DNA from: JAEYZS01 sp964469265
Lineage (GTDB): Bacteria; Bdellovibrionota; Bdellovibrionia; Bdellovibrionales; JAEYZS01
Direction of reading: 5' to 3'
DNA length: 64,000 nucleotides
Assembly: GCA_964469265.1 (NCBI GenBank)
Contig: CAYXYF010000002.1
Location: 62,001 to 126,000 of the forward strand
In this document: piece after piece, positions 17,516 through 25,730 of the stretch
Position numbering within the stretch: position 1 is the stretch's first letter
How the letters are laid out: every line of letters starts with the position of its first letter
Position numbers and translations under genes: made by a program
Notes under the pieces: generated by a model
The model's input: the letters and a program-made list of their open reading frames with translations, nothing else
What the model was told of the DNA's origin: nothing
Database searches by the model: none

Positions 17516-17550
17516 ATTATAGCAATGCGTCTTAATTTTGTCAAATTGAC
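17516..17550 (-). promoter_or_regulatory. Consensus sigma-70 promoter of marR with overlapping palindrome
   Basis: On the minus strand: TTGACA (17544-17539), a 17-base spacer and TATAAT (17521-17516), all matching consensus. The ATG of marR follows the -10 after 6 bases, so the start point falls at or next to the first codon. The palindrome GTCAAATTGAC (17540-17550) covers the -35 box and is a candidate MarR operator. Confidence 0.85.
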
Positions 17551-17722
17551 GTAATTATTACTTAGTGACAGTTAAAATCCAGTTTGACAGTTTATTTGTC
17601 ATTTTGTTGTGGACAAAGTAACACGAAACCATTTAACAAGGATCCATTGGTGAACTTCATAAATTCTTCAACAACAGTACTTATAAAGTAGATTAAGTTT
17701 TTTTCGGGGGGATATTGTAAGA

Positions 17723-17756
17723 AAGGCTCGGAGCATGGTCGCTCCGGGCCTTTTTT
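17723..17756. terminator. Bidirectional terminator between marR and spoVG
   Basis: A 12-bp GC-rich stem with one G-U pair (AAGGCTCGGAGC / GCTCCGGGCCTT) and a 6-base loop. It lies 12 bases beyond the minus-strand spoVG stop. On the plus strand it ends in six T. On the minus strand it runs into TTTCTT. It most probably terminates spoVG. Confidence 0.75.
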
Positions 17757-17767
17757 ATATTTTCTAA

Positions 17768-18076
17768 TTAATCGTCGTAACCACTGCTCGTTTTTTTAAG
17801 CTCTTCTAAGCTCTGGCCCATCGCTTTGATTTCTTTTTCATAAGCTTCAAACACAGACCTCTCAATTTCTTCGCGAAACTCTTGATTAAGAGGGTGAGCA
17901 ATATCTCTAAACTGTCCGTCTTTTCTCTTCTTTGAAGGCATTGCTACGAACAATCCCGTGTTCCCATTAATGATCTTTAAGTCACGGACGACAAAACAAT
18001 TTTCCAATGTGATGGTCACATAGGCTCTTAATCGATCCTCATTGACGGGATAAACTTTGACTTCTGTAATCTTCAT
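17768..18076 (-). CDS. spoVG: SpoVG-family nucleic-acid-binding regulator
   Basis: A 102-residue SpoVG protein. The whole family pattern is seen: MKITEVKVYPVNEDRLRAYV then TITLENCFVVRDLKIING, the GLFVAMPSKKRKDGQFRDIAHPLN core that holds the nucleic-acid contact residues, and the C-terminal helix (REEIERSVFEAYEKEI). In Firmicutes and Borrelia the protein binds DNA and RNA and acts as a global regulator. AAGGAG lies 6 bases before the ATG. An AT-rich inverted repeat lies just upstream. It stands alone between a terminator and the nuclease-fold gene. Confidence 0.95.
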   Translation of the reverse strand: MKITEVKVYPVNEDRLRAYVTITLENCFVVRDLKIINGNTGLFVAMPSKKRKDGQFRDIAHPLNQEFREEIERSVFEAYEKEIKAMGQSLEELKKTSSGYDD

Positions 18077-18089
18077 AGCTGGCTCCTTG

Positions 18090-18121
18090 TTGTATAATCA
18101 TTGATACCGCTATCTATACAA
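18090..18121 (-). promoter_or_regulatory. Inverted repeat in the spoVG promoter region
   Basis: TTGTATA and TATACAA (7-bp arms) are separated by 18 bases, with the smaller palindrome ATCATTGAT between them. The region directly precedes the spoVG Shine-Dalgarno, and -10-like TTATAC/TATACA overlaps one arm. It could be an operator or an upstream RNA hairpin. Confidence 0.4.
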
Positions 18122-18199
18122 ACGGAAGTCTAGGTTACCGACTTTAGTCTTTTCATGAAATTAAGGAAAAGCTAATACTATTTGTCCCAAACTGAAACG

Positions 18200-18907
18200 C
18201 TACAGCTCAAACTCACACACGATCGGAAGATGATCCGACTGAATTCTAAGAAATCGGCTGCTTAAGACGACCGTCGATATGGGCTTTAAGTTCCTAAAGT
18301 ACACACGGTCTAAAGAAAATTTTGGAAAGATACTTGGCGATGTCGGTTTTAAGAATCCATAAACTGCCTCTGAGGCTTCATAACAATTAAGCGTCTCTTG
18401 GATTAGCGGATGAAGAGAATTGGTCCAATCATTAAAATCGGCAGCAAGAATCATTCTGTCTTTGGACTCGGTTAGAGCCTCAGTGACTTGAGATATTTTT
18501 TGGATCTGAAAGTTACGGCCCTTTTGAGTGAGATCCAAATGACTACAGAAAAGAAATAAATCTTTCCCTTCAATGTTAATTTTTCCGTATAGCACACCCC
18601 GCTTCTCTAAAGTGTTGGTTGATATATCGGTACTTTGGGTTTCGATAAAAGGATACTTTGATAAAATGGCATTTCCGTAATGGAAGTTCCCAGTCGTTGC
18701 GTTTTGACCAAATGAATAGTGTGGCCACATTTTATCCGCAAACTTTTCCAGCAGTCGTTCGGTTTGCGGCTCAATTAAAAATTCTTGCAGAAAAATAATA
18801 TCGGGCTCAACTTCATTAACGAGTTTTTCAAGAACCGACCATGTCCGATGGCGCAAAAAGAAAGAGCGGCCCTTATGAATGTTGTAACTGAGTACCTTGA
18901 TGTTCAT
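18200..18907 (-). CDS. Endonuclease/exonuclease/phosphatase-fold protein
   Basis: A 235-residue metal-dependent phosphodiesterase of the EEP (DNase I / exonuclease III / sphingomyelinase) fold. The seen motifs are VLSYNIHKG (start strand), DIIFLQEF with catalytic Glu, FCSHLDLTQKGR with His, LAADFNDW (Asn/Asp pair), SLDRVYFRN and the final SDHLPIVCEFEL (Asp-His). No signal peptide is present. It follows the phospholipase D gene after 25 bases on the same strand. This pairing is common in bacteria and suggests a phospholipid- or nucleic-acid-related function, but the substrate is not known. Confidence 0.85.
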   Translation of the reverse strand: MNIKVLSYNIHKGRSFFLRHRTWSVLEKLVNEVEPDIIFLQEFLIEPQTERLLEKFADKMWPHYSFGQNATTGNFHYGNAILSKYPFIETQSTDISTNTLEKRGVLYGKINIEGKDLFLFCSHLDLTQKGRNFQIQKISQVTEALTESKDRMILAADFNDWTNSLHPLIQETLNCYEASEAVYGFLKPTSPSIFPKFSLDRVYFRNLKPISTVVLSSRFLRIQSDHLPIVCEFEL

Positions 18908-18932
18908 CGAGTAAGTTTAACATTCACTAAAT

Positions 18933-20030
18933 TCAAAAAGAAGTTTTAAATAGTGTTAAAAACGATCCGACCATCCGCTCCCAAAGAGGAATCCTATTTG
19001 AGTCAAGAAACTCTCCACAGTGCTCTAAGTCTGACAAGAACTGCTTTTCCATTACATCGATTAACCTTTTATCAGATATTAAAACATTCATCTCAAGATC
19101 CTGATAAAAACTGCGATAATTTAAGTTTGCAGATCCGATGCTACCCAAGTCGTCAATTAAAGACGCCTTAGAGTGCAAAATGCACTTTTCATACTCAAAT
19201 ATTCGCACTCCCCGTTTGATTAAAGGAGCATAATAAAGCTTCGATAAATAATTATACCAAGGAATATCGTTGATCTTCGGGACAATCAAACAAACATCAA
19301 CTCCTCTTTTAGCAGCGTTAACAATCGCCTGAAGAAAATACCGCGGGGGATTAAAGTAAGGCGTTACCAACCACACTCTTTTCTGAGCGGAATCCACCAG
19401 ACGGCAAATCTCTTGGCGAAATAATCTTCTTAGTTTTTGAGTCTGAGTTGTACGTACGGTGTCTGAGTTTTGAACACCACTGATGATATGTTGAAAGTCA
19501 ATATTACGAAAGCGCACTCTATCATCTTTAATCCACTTCCAAGTGGACTCGAAAATATCTCGAATAAGCTGAATCGCGTCGGGGTCTTCAATTCGTATAT
19601 TTGTTTCCTGCCAATTTAGCGCTGCGGCCATTATATTTTGGCTACCAATATATGCAACCTCGTCAATAACATACACTTTGCGGTGATTACGACGGTTCAA
19701 TGCAGTAAATATCAACGGCACTGTTGCTGGAAAAAACTTAGCCAAGGTCGTCACGCGCGGTGCTGGTCGAAATACTCTAATATCTAGTCCTTGCGCCACG
19801 AACACATCTTGTTTTTTCATGATCCAGTCAAACGAGCCTATCCGGTCAACTATAACTCGAACTCTCACTCCTCGTTTTACAGCTCTTAATAACGCCTCTT
19901 CAATTTTTTCAGCGAGATGATCTGCTTCCCAAATATAGACTTCAAACTCGATGGAGTTTTTTGCACGTTCGATATCTGCAATAAGCTGGTCATAAAAATA
20001 GGAAGAATCGTAGATGATCATAGATGCCAT
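18933..20030 (-). CDS. Phospholipase D / cardiolipin synthase-like protein
   Basis: A protein of about 365 residues with two HxK(x)4D catalytic motifs: NHRKVYVIDEVAYIGSQNI in the first half and LHSKASLIDDLGSIGSANL in the second, as in ClsB-type cardiolipin synthases. No transmembrane helix is present in the part kept. The open frame continues upstream to 20267, but that region lies in the subtilase gene and its terminator, so the ATG at 20030 (or a second one at 20021) is chosen. It probably transfers or hydrolyses phosphatidyl groups at the inner membrane. It is co-transcribed with the downstream EEP-fold gene. Confidence 0.85.
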   Translation of the reverse strand: MASMIIYDSSYFYDQLIADIERAKNSIEFEVYIWEADHLAEKIEEALLRAVKRGVRVRVIVDRIGSFDWIMKKQDVFVAQGLDIRVFRPAPRVTTLAKFFPATVPLIFTALNRRNHRKVYVIDEVAYIGSQNIMAAALNWQETNIRIEDPDAIQLIRDIFESTWKWIKDDRVRFRNIDFQHIISGVQNSDTVRTTQTQKLRRLFRQEICRLVDSAQKRVWLVTPYFNPPRYFLQAIVNAAKRGVDVCLIVPKINDIPWYNYLSKLYYAPLIKRGVRIFEYEKCILHSKASLIDDLGSIGSANLNYRSFYQDLEMNVLISDKRLIDVMEKQFLSDLEHCGEFLDSNRIPLWERMVGSFLTLFKTSF

Positions 20031-20040
20031 CTTAACTTTA

Positions 20041-20065
20041 AGAAAGGATTCCCGCAAGAATCCTT
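20041..20065 (-). terminator. Terminator after the subtilase gene
   Basis: AAGGATTC / GAATCCTT, an 8-bp stem with a 6-base loop, 15 bases below the minus-strand stop at 20080, followed by TCTT. It separates the subtilase from the phospholipase D gene and argues against the longer phospholipase reading frame. Confidence 0.65.
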
Positions 20066-20079
20066 CCTCGATAAGCAAA

Positions 20080-22278
20080 CTATTCTTGTACTTCCGATGG
20101 CTGCGGAAGTCTAAATTGTGGTCCGTCTTTGGGCTCTCCATATTTCCTCTCAGGACCCGCAAAAGGACGCTGCTGCATTCGTGGGTCAATCGGCGCAGGA
20201 GCCACTGGTCCGATGTACGGTGTATGTTGCAACACAGGTTGAATTGACCAATCCGACACAGGCACATTTAAGCTTTCAAGAGAATATTGCGGATTACAGT
20301 TTAATGGAAGACGAGTGTTTCTTGGGCCGTACGCATTTTGGGCATAAAGCTGCCGACGAACATCCTCTCTTTCCATCATTAAGAAATCCCAGTCTGGAAT
20401 TTTACAGACAAACTCATTTGGCGGGATTCGAAATATTTCAATAGCACCTGGCGGAGGCGGCACATTTCTTGGAAAAATTCTAAACGGATAATCATCAACT
20501 GGAAAAATCGCAACGACATCATTGTAGTTTTCACGTGCGTTCACTCTTTTCATAAACGGAGTGCGCGCATCTAACGGCAACAAGATAGCAGGATCATAGG
20601 TCACCGCAATCTTAAGACCCTGTGTAGAGTGGACCAAGATTCCTCGAGTCTTTACTACAAAGTCTAATACCACACAAGGGTCCACCTGGCGTACATCGGC
20701 TGGCGGAAAACATCCTGGAGCATTCGGTGGAGTTCCAAAACCTAAAGACTTTGTAGGAATCGGAAAACTCTCAGGCATTGGTGGAAGATCTGTAGTCTCT
20801 CCAGTTGAATACTCTGGTGGAGCCTCTTTGTCTGTGTATTCATAATTGTCGTTATATCGTGGTCTTCGATCTTGTTTAGGCTCTTCTTCTTCAAAGTAGC
20901 GATCAGATTGGATGAAGCTATGGTAACGCTCAAGCTCTATTGGAACTGGCCCTTGAGGATGAGGAGTTAAAATCATTGGAACCCTTGGTCTTCCTAAAAC
21001 TTCTTTAATGCCTGGAATATTCGGCGTACCGCCTGCAGAGTTTGTTGCAAGTTCTACGATAGAATCCTTATCGAGGTTTTTATTGATAAGCTTCATCAAG
21101 GCAACCCCTGCTGCAACAACCGCGGCTGCATTTGATGAGCCTTTGTAAATACGCCCGTCATCTCCTAAAACTTCAGACGGGGCCACGAGTTCGGGCTTGG
21201 CAAGAGACTTTGACCTAGAACTTCGCTCAGAGTTTTCTCCGACAGTTAATACATTAGGATTGTCCGCTGGGTTTAAGAGGCTTTCGTTTTCATCTCGATG
21301 CGGAAATACAATATTGTCACCATCAGCAGTGACTCGCAATTTGTCACTTGATGCAAAGGCATCACCTCTTGCACGCACTTTTATATAAGATGTCCCTTCA
21401 GCGATGGTGGTTTCAATGATCTCTCGAGGGTAAAGGGTAAAGCCTTCCTTATTCATGCGAGGATCGTCTTCAGGAATTTGACTTAATGCCGATTGAATTG
21501 AAGATTCAAAATTTCCATCAAATAAATATAAATCTAAATCTTTTTTTGTTCCGATGTGCGGCCGATTTTTAAAATCGTCCCAAGAAAGTACAACTCTTAT
21601 GTTACAGTTTTTGACCTTAGACTTTTTAGGAAGTTTACATTCCACTGGAAGAGCGTTGTTCGGTAAATCGTTGAGCTGCACCCAACCATTGTCACCTATG
21701 ATCACATTGGAGTTGTAAGTTGTGAGCCCAAAATTTCCCGCTGAGTTTATCCAGAGAATTCCCGCATCTGATGCTCGATTTACGAGAGAATTATAAAAGC
21801 CCCGACCATCATAATTACTGCCATATTCAATGACCATGGAGTGTAAGATAACATCAACTTCGTTTGCAATAGCATCGTCTATGGCCCAACTAAAATTGCT
21901 GTAACCATCGGCTTTATAAAGATAGATGATCGGAGCAAAGCGCCAGTTTGAATAATCTTTGGTCATGTACTGCGTGATGATCTGAGCCATCACAAGACCG
22001 TGTTTGTTATCAACTGGCTGGTAGTCGCCCGCGTCTCGTTGTTTATAGACAGTTTGTATCGGAATTGTGTAGTTCATTTCATCTTCATAACCATCGAAAC
22101 CATAATCTAGGACTGCAATCTTCACCCGATGATCGGGGCGATTTCTTTTGAGTTCTTGAAAGTACTTATCAAATCCTAATTGCTGAATGTTCTTATCGAT
22201 ATCTTGGACACTCGCTGCGTAAGCCATCTGAAAACCACATAAGCTCGTAACCAAAATAATATTAAACAACTGCTTCAT
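20080..22278 (-). CDS. Secreted subtilisin-like serine protease (S8 family)
   Basis: A 732-residue exported subtilase. The ATG at 22278 has GGAG 8 bases upstream; a nearby ATG at 22284 is only 2 bases from it. A signal peptide (1-21, ending AYA) is followed directly by the catalytic domain with no clear pro-domain. From this start the triad is D58 (AVLDYGFDG), H93 (KHGLVMAQI) and S382 (GSSNAAAVVAAG), with oxyanion N182 (NSAGNFGL). The Asp motif has Tyr instead of the usual Ser/Thr after it, but the layout is intact. A beta domain (200-325) is inserted between Asn and Ser. The last 300 residues are Pro-rich. It lies 31 bases after the Tyr-rich gene on the same strand. Confidence 0.88.
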   Translation of the reverse strand: MKQLFNIILVTSLCGFQMAYAASVQDIDKNIQQLGFDKYFQELKRNRPDHRVKIAVLDYGFDGYEDEMNYTIPIQTVYKQRDAGDYQPVDNKHGLVMAQIITQYMTKDYSNWRFAPIIYLYKADGYSNFSWAIDDAIANEVDVILHSMVIEYGSNYDGRGFYNSLVNRASDAGILWINSAGNFGLTTYNSNVIIGDNGWVQLNDLPNNALPVECKLPKKSKVKNCNIRVVLSWDDFKNRPHIGTKKDLDLYLFDGNFESSIQSALSQIPEDDPRMNKEGFTLYPREIIETTIAEGTSYIKVRARGDAFASSDKLRVTADGDNIVFPHRDENESLLNPADNPNVLTVGENSERSSRSKSLAKPELVAPSEVLGDDGRIYKGSSNAAAVVAAGVALMKLINKNLDKDSIVELATNSAGGTPNIPGIKEVLGRPRVPMILTPHPQGPVPIELERYHSFIQSDRYFEEEEPKQDRRPRYNDNYEYTDKEAPPEYSTGETTDLPPMPESFPIPTKSLGFGTPPNAPGCFPPADVRQVDPCVVLDFVVKTRGILVHSTQGLKIAVTYDPAILLPLDARTPFMKRVNARENYNDVVAIFPVDDYPFRIFPRNVPPPPGAIEIFRIPPNEFVCKIPDWDFLMMEREDVRRQLYAQNAYGPRNTRLPLNCNPQYSLESLNVPVSDWSIQPVLQHTPYIGPVAPAPIDPRMQQRPFAGPERKYGEPKDGPQFRLPQPSEVQE

Positions 22279-22309
22279 ATACATAACTCCATGAACTTAC
22301 ATTCGGAAA

Positions 22310-22813
22310 CTACCACGCTCTGTACCAGTAGTAGTTACATCCGCTGTAATTGTAAGTGTAATAAGGGTAATAGTTATAAGAGACGTAATAGTTATAATAG
22401 TAGAGTGGAATATAGTAGTTGTAATAACGTGGATATGGATTGTAATACCAGTAATGATACCAACTTTGTCGAGGAGAATCTTGATCAAGCTCATCTAAAG
22501 CTGCAAGTGATGATAAGACTTCCTCTGATTTAACCTTGTCACTTTCTTCAAGCGGAACGAAGGAAAGGTTATCTAAAGTTTTTGCGTTCACTTCATCGAC
22601 CTGATCAAGCAAACTCTTAGATTCTAGGACAAAAAGTTTTCCGTTTTCATCTCGCTTGACAAGAATTGATTGAGGTATTTTTGCCTTTACATCGGCTGAA
22701 ATTTTTTCTCCTGGGAAATTTACTACCTCATTATTAAGGTCCGTTGGGTGTCGATCCGCTTGAGCCAGCGCCAAGAAAGGAACAAGGGCTATTAATAAGA
22801 TAAACTGTTTCAT
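22310..22813 (-). CDS. Secreted protein with a tyrosine/tryptophan/asparagine-rich tail
   Basis: A 167-residue protein of no known family. A signal peptide (1-18, cleavage near ALA-QA) precedes a plain mixed domain (20-110). From about residue 115 the tail is almost only Tyr, Asn, Trp, Pro and Ser; runs such as YYNPYPRYYNYYIP and YYNYYVSYNYYPYY are visible, with one Cys near the end. About 30 of the last 53 residues are Tyr or Trp. Such tails can stack, self-assemble or become cross-linked. AAAGGAG lies 6 bases before the ATG. The subtilase gene follows on the same strand, so one may process the other; that is inference. Confidence 0.7.
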   Translation of the reverse strand: MKQFILLIALVPFLALAQADRHPTDLNNEVVNFPGEKISADVKAKIPQSILVKRDENGKLFVLESKSLLDQVDEVNAKTLDNLSFVPLEESDKVKSEEVLSSLAALDELDQDSPRQSWYHYWYYNPYPRYYNYYIPLYYYNYYVSYNYYPYYTYNYSGCNYYWYRAW

Positions 22814-22962
22814 AAACGACTCCTTTGCTTAAAGTGTAAGTACATCTGAAATAAGAAAATCTCAATGGGGCGTTACACACCCAAAGAGTTGTGGAAGTAA
22901 CTTAATCAAAAACATGGAATTAATTCAGAACGCTGTTCGAGCAAAGAGGTGTATATAAATTC

Positions 22963-22999
22963 ACACAAAAAAAAGGTCGTCCGATTAGGGACGACCTTT
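22963..22999 (-). terminator. Strong terminator after the small hydrophilic gene
   Basis: A perfect 11-bp stem (AAAGGTCGTCC / GGACGACCTTT) with a 6-base loop, followed on the minus strand by a run of T. It lies 27 bases below the stop at 23027. Confidence 0.9.
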
Positions 23000-23026
23000 G
23001 CTCTCATCAAATTCATTGTGGTTACA

Positions 23027-23269
23027 CTATCGTGTAGTTCCTCTTTGATTTTGATCTGGAGAGCGGTTACTCGGATTACTATTTCTAGCACTTCGAGTAA
23101 TTGGTGTATCGTTGACTTCGTGAGTATCGTGCACTGCCTCACGGTCTTCTCGTTCGTTTCCCGTTGATGGATCAATTCTATTTCTAGCAATATCCTCATC
23201 AGGGTCGTAATGTCTTTGAGAAGATTGTTTTTTATTTATTCCCTTCGAAAATTCACTAAATGATGACAT
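23027..23269 (-). CDS. Small hydrophilic, probably disordered protein (80 aa)
   Basis: No family recognised. It has 80 residues without Cys, Trp or any hydrophobic helix, and is rich in Arg, Asp, Glu, Asn, Ser and Thr (for example HYDPDEDIARNRIDPSTGNE). A GGGAG sequence 8 bases before the ATG and a strong terminator 27 bases after the stop support it as a real single gene. It is compositionally like stress-induced or seed-protein-like small bacterial proteins, but no motif proves this. Confidence 0.65.
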   Translation of the reverse strand: MSSFSEFSKGINKKQSSQRHYDPDEDIARNRIDPSTGNEREDREAVHDTHEVNDTPITRSARNSNPSNRSPDQNQRGTTR

Positions 23270-23404
23270 ACAAAACTCCCTTTTTTGTTATCAATTAGTG
23301 TAGCAACCCTCATGCCGCATCGAAGACAAAATACATTGCATTTTTTGAAAGTTTGAAGTCAAAATAACTCAAGTCTTAGGAAATATTACCCAAAGGGTTT
23401 AGTT

Positions 23405-24040
23405 TTGAGTCAACATTCGAACACTTTTGATAAAAAATACTTTGACGATCTTTACCCAGAAGCCGACACAATCGACGGCGACTACAACTCTAAGGATCAT
23501 GCAAAATATCTATCGTCTTTGTTCCGTCTTATGGGCATCCACGGAAGTAGAATCTATGATTTCGGCTTCGGCAAGGGCACGCTCCTAAAAGATATTGCGA
23601 AAAACTTAGAAGCTACACATATTGCTGGGTGCGATGTCTCCGTCTATGCCTTTAATAAACTTAAACAAAAACAGTGGGCACATGATTGGAAGCTCAAAGT
23701 GTCTGACATCCACAGCCTCAAGATTCCAAAGCGGCCTTATGATCTCGGATTATGCAATTCTGTTTTACAGTACATTCCAGACAAACATCTTGAGAAAAGT
23801 ATTGCGGTAATGGCCTCATCATGTAAGTATTTATATCTTCATGTTCCTTCCAAAGAAGATTACATAATTCTAAAGCGGGATTTATCATTTAGTGATCCCT
23901 ATGCGATCCAAAGAAGCGATCGTCACTACAAAAAGTTATTATCTAAGTATTTTCACTTTGTTTCGTGGGGGCTACTTGAATCCAAAAACTTTCATTCGCA
24001 TAGCAGCTCCCCTTTTTCTGACAGTCTATACCGATTTTAA
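23405..24040 (+). CDS. Class I SAM-dependent methyltransferase
   Basis: A 211-residue Rossmann-fold methyltransferase. Motif I is RIYDFGFGKGTLLKDI (residues about 49-64), the ribose-binding acid is D77 (IAGCDVSVYAF), and YDLGLCNSVLQYIPDKHLEK gives motifs IV/V of the Methyltransf_11/25 type. The FGFGKG glycine loop is slightly unusual (normally D.G.G.G). The TTG start at 23405 has AAAGGG about 8 bases upstream. It lies 24 bases before a histidine kinase gene and may be in the same transcript. The substrate is unknown. Confidence 0.75.
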   Translation: MSQHSNTFDKKYFDDLYPEADTIDGDYNSKDHAKYLSSLFRLMGIHGSRIYDFGFGKGTLLKDIAKNLEATHIAGCDVSVYAFNKLKQKQWAHDWKLKVSDIHSLKIPKRPYDLGLCNSVLQYIPDKHLEKSIAVMASSCKYLYLHVPSKEDYIILKRDLSFSDPYAIQRSDRHYKKLLSKYFHFVSWGLLESKNFHSHSSSPFSDSLYRF

Positions 24041-24064
24041 ATTAAATTTTATGGAGCGCAAAAA

Positions 24065-25636
24065 ATGATACGCAACTATCGAGGGAGAGTCTTTTATAAA
24101 ACATTTGCAGTCCTTCTGCCTGTGGCCTTCATCATTAGCGCGCTTATATTCGTCACATACATTAAAACCTCGTTTGAAGACATTCGGGCTCAACTTGTCT
24201 TAAAAGATTCTTCATTTGCTTCTTTTGAGGCATCCGAGAATTTAAGACACGTTATTAGTGAAAAGGTGAACATTCTTGTTGCCGCAGCTGCCACTCTTTC
24301 AACTAGCTTTGGTGATGATCGCGCACGCTTTCTTTCTGGCGCGCATGCCATACGCGAGTCCTCTCCTGGCTTTTTTTCTATTTCATGGGTTGATCCATCA
24401 GAAGTCGTCAGGTGGGTAGTGTCTGATGAGGAGGTGCCAGCTGCTTTAAACCAAAAGCTTAGATCTGATGTGAAAGGATATATTGAAGAATCACGTGTTA
24501 CGGGACAACCGCAGCTCAGTCATGTCGGCAATCTTTATTCTGGACTAAGGGGCTTTGTTGTTTTTGTGCCAATTTACACACGCGACAAATTATTTAAAGG
24601 TTGGGTCGCTGGCACAATCGTCGTTGAAGACTTCTTACATGACTTTTTTAGTAAACGTCTAAAGGACGACAGCTTGGGCGTATTAATGAAATGGAAGAAT
24701 CAAGATTCTTATATTTTTCAGTTAGGAGAAGCTCGCCCTCCCGATTCATATTCGTTACGATTTGAAACTAAAATTTATAATCAGATCTTAGATGTTGCAG
24801 TTAGTAAGGATCCTGCAACATTAATCAAGAAACAAAAGACGCACTGGAATTTAATTTTTATTTCTTTCTACGTCGCGATTGCTGCAATTGCGATCTTTTT
24901 GTTTTACGTTATACGTACGCAGTTTAAAGTTATGAAATTATACAGTGACCTAAGACGCGATAAAGCCATAATTAGTGTTCTCAGCCACGATATTGCGACC
25001 CCTTTAACTATTCTCATTGAGAGTGCAAAAAGACTAAAAGAAAAGGTAGGAGATAAACTCCAAGGAGAAGTCGATCGCATTCTACGGTCCGCAGAGAAGC
25101 AAAAAGATCTACTTACTAAGGCACGGGCTTTCCATGCTACGAATCTTGGTAAAACAAAAATTTACATTGAGCCCGTCGACGTCTCTGAGCTTATTACAGA
25201 AACCCTTTCACTTTATAGTGATCGTTTAAGTGAAAAAAATATTTCTTACAAAGTGGATATGAAGGATGGGTTACTTCGTGTTTTAGCAGATCCAATGTCT
25301 GCAGCCCACAACGTGCTTGGAAATGTTATAAGTAACGCGATAAAATTCTCTCGCAGCGGCACAAAAATTACACTAAGCACCTACAGATATAAAAAAAGCT
25401 ACGTCGTCATAGAGGTTAAAGATCAAGGCTCTGGCATACCTAAAGAAATTATTAACTCGCTTTTTGATTACAGCAGCCACTCTACCCGAACAGGCACTCA
25501 TGGCGAAACCGGAACAGGACTTGGGATGCTACAAATAAAGGCATTCATGGAGTACTACAAAGGCGCAGTAGAAGTCTCCTCTGATGAGAATGGCACAACA
25601 ATTAGGCTAATATTCCGTGATGCTGATCAAGTCTAA
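24065..25636 (+). CDS. Membrane sensor histidine kinase with CHASE-like periplasmic domain
   Basis: A 523-residue kinase: transmembrane helix 1 (13-33), a CHASE-like periplasmic sensor (about 40-258, with SISWVDPSEVVRWVVSDEE and a GLRGFVVFVPIY strand), helix 2 (262-284), a HisKA dimerisation domain with H308 in LSHDIATPL, and a HATPase_c domain with N-box NVISNAIKFS, G1 DQGSGIP and G2 GTGLGM. The H-box reads H-D where H-E is commonest; this occurs in active kinases too. No response regulator lies beside it, so it is an orphan. Its ligand is unknown. Confidence 0.9.
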   Translation: MIRNYRGRVFYKTFAVLLPVAFIISALIFVTYIKTSFEDIRAQLVLKDSSFASFEASENLRHVISEKVNILVAAAATLSTSFGDDRARFLSGAHAIRESSPGFFSISWVDPSEVVRWVVSDEEVPAALNQKLRSDVKGYIEESRVTGQPQLSHVGNLYSGLRGFVVFVPIYTRDKLFKGWVAGTIVVEDFLHDFFSKRLKDDSLGVLMKWKNQDSYIFQLGEARPPDSYSLRFETKIYNQILDVAVSKDPATLIKKQKTHWNLIFISFYVAIAAIAIFLFYVIRTQFKVMKLYSDLRRDKAIISVLSHDIATPLTILIESAKRLKEKVGDKLQGEVDRILRSAEKQKDLLTKARAFHATNLGKTKIYIEPVDVSELITETLSLYSDRLSEKNISYKVDMKDGLLRVLADPMSAAHNVLGNVISNAIKFSRSGTKITLSTYRYKKSYVVIEVKDQGSGIPKEIINSLFDYSSHSTRTGTHGETGTGLGMLQIKAFMEYYKGAVEVSSDENGTTIRLIFRDADQV

Positions 25637-25674
25637 TTATACTGATTATTAACTCAAAATTAAGATTTTGTGTC

Positions 25675-25702
25675 TCAAGTTTATACGCAGTTTCTCCGAT
25701 AT
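25675..25702 (+). promoter_or_regulatory. Candidate sigma-28 (FliA-type) promoter of the TSP1 lipoprotein gene
   Basis: TCAAGTTT (25675-25682), a 12-base gap and TCCGATAT (25695-25702). The FliA consensus is TAAAGTTT-N11-GCCGATAA, so the -35 matches 7 of 8 and the -10 6 of 8, with a one-base longer gap. The GTG start is 28 bases further on, with AAGGGGG before it. Confidence 0.45.
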
Positions 25703-25730
25703 AAAAGATTGAAATAGTAAGGGGGAATCT

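Noticed and set aside
17560..17757. Possible plus-strand small RNA ending in the marR-spoVG terminator
   Set aside because: No plus-strand promoter with proper spacing was found, and the terminator is explained by spoVG.
20031..20267. N-terminal extension of the phospholipase D frame
   Set aside because: It runs through the subtilase terminator and coding end and has no conserved residues.
22291..22533. Open frames in the Tyr-rich region (plus strand and another minus frame)
   Set aside because: They mirror the Tyr/Asn codon runs of the real gene.
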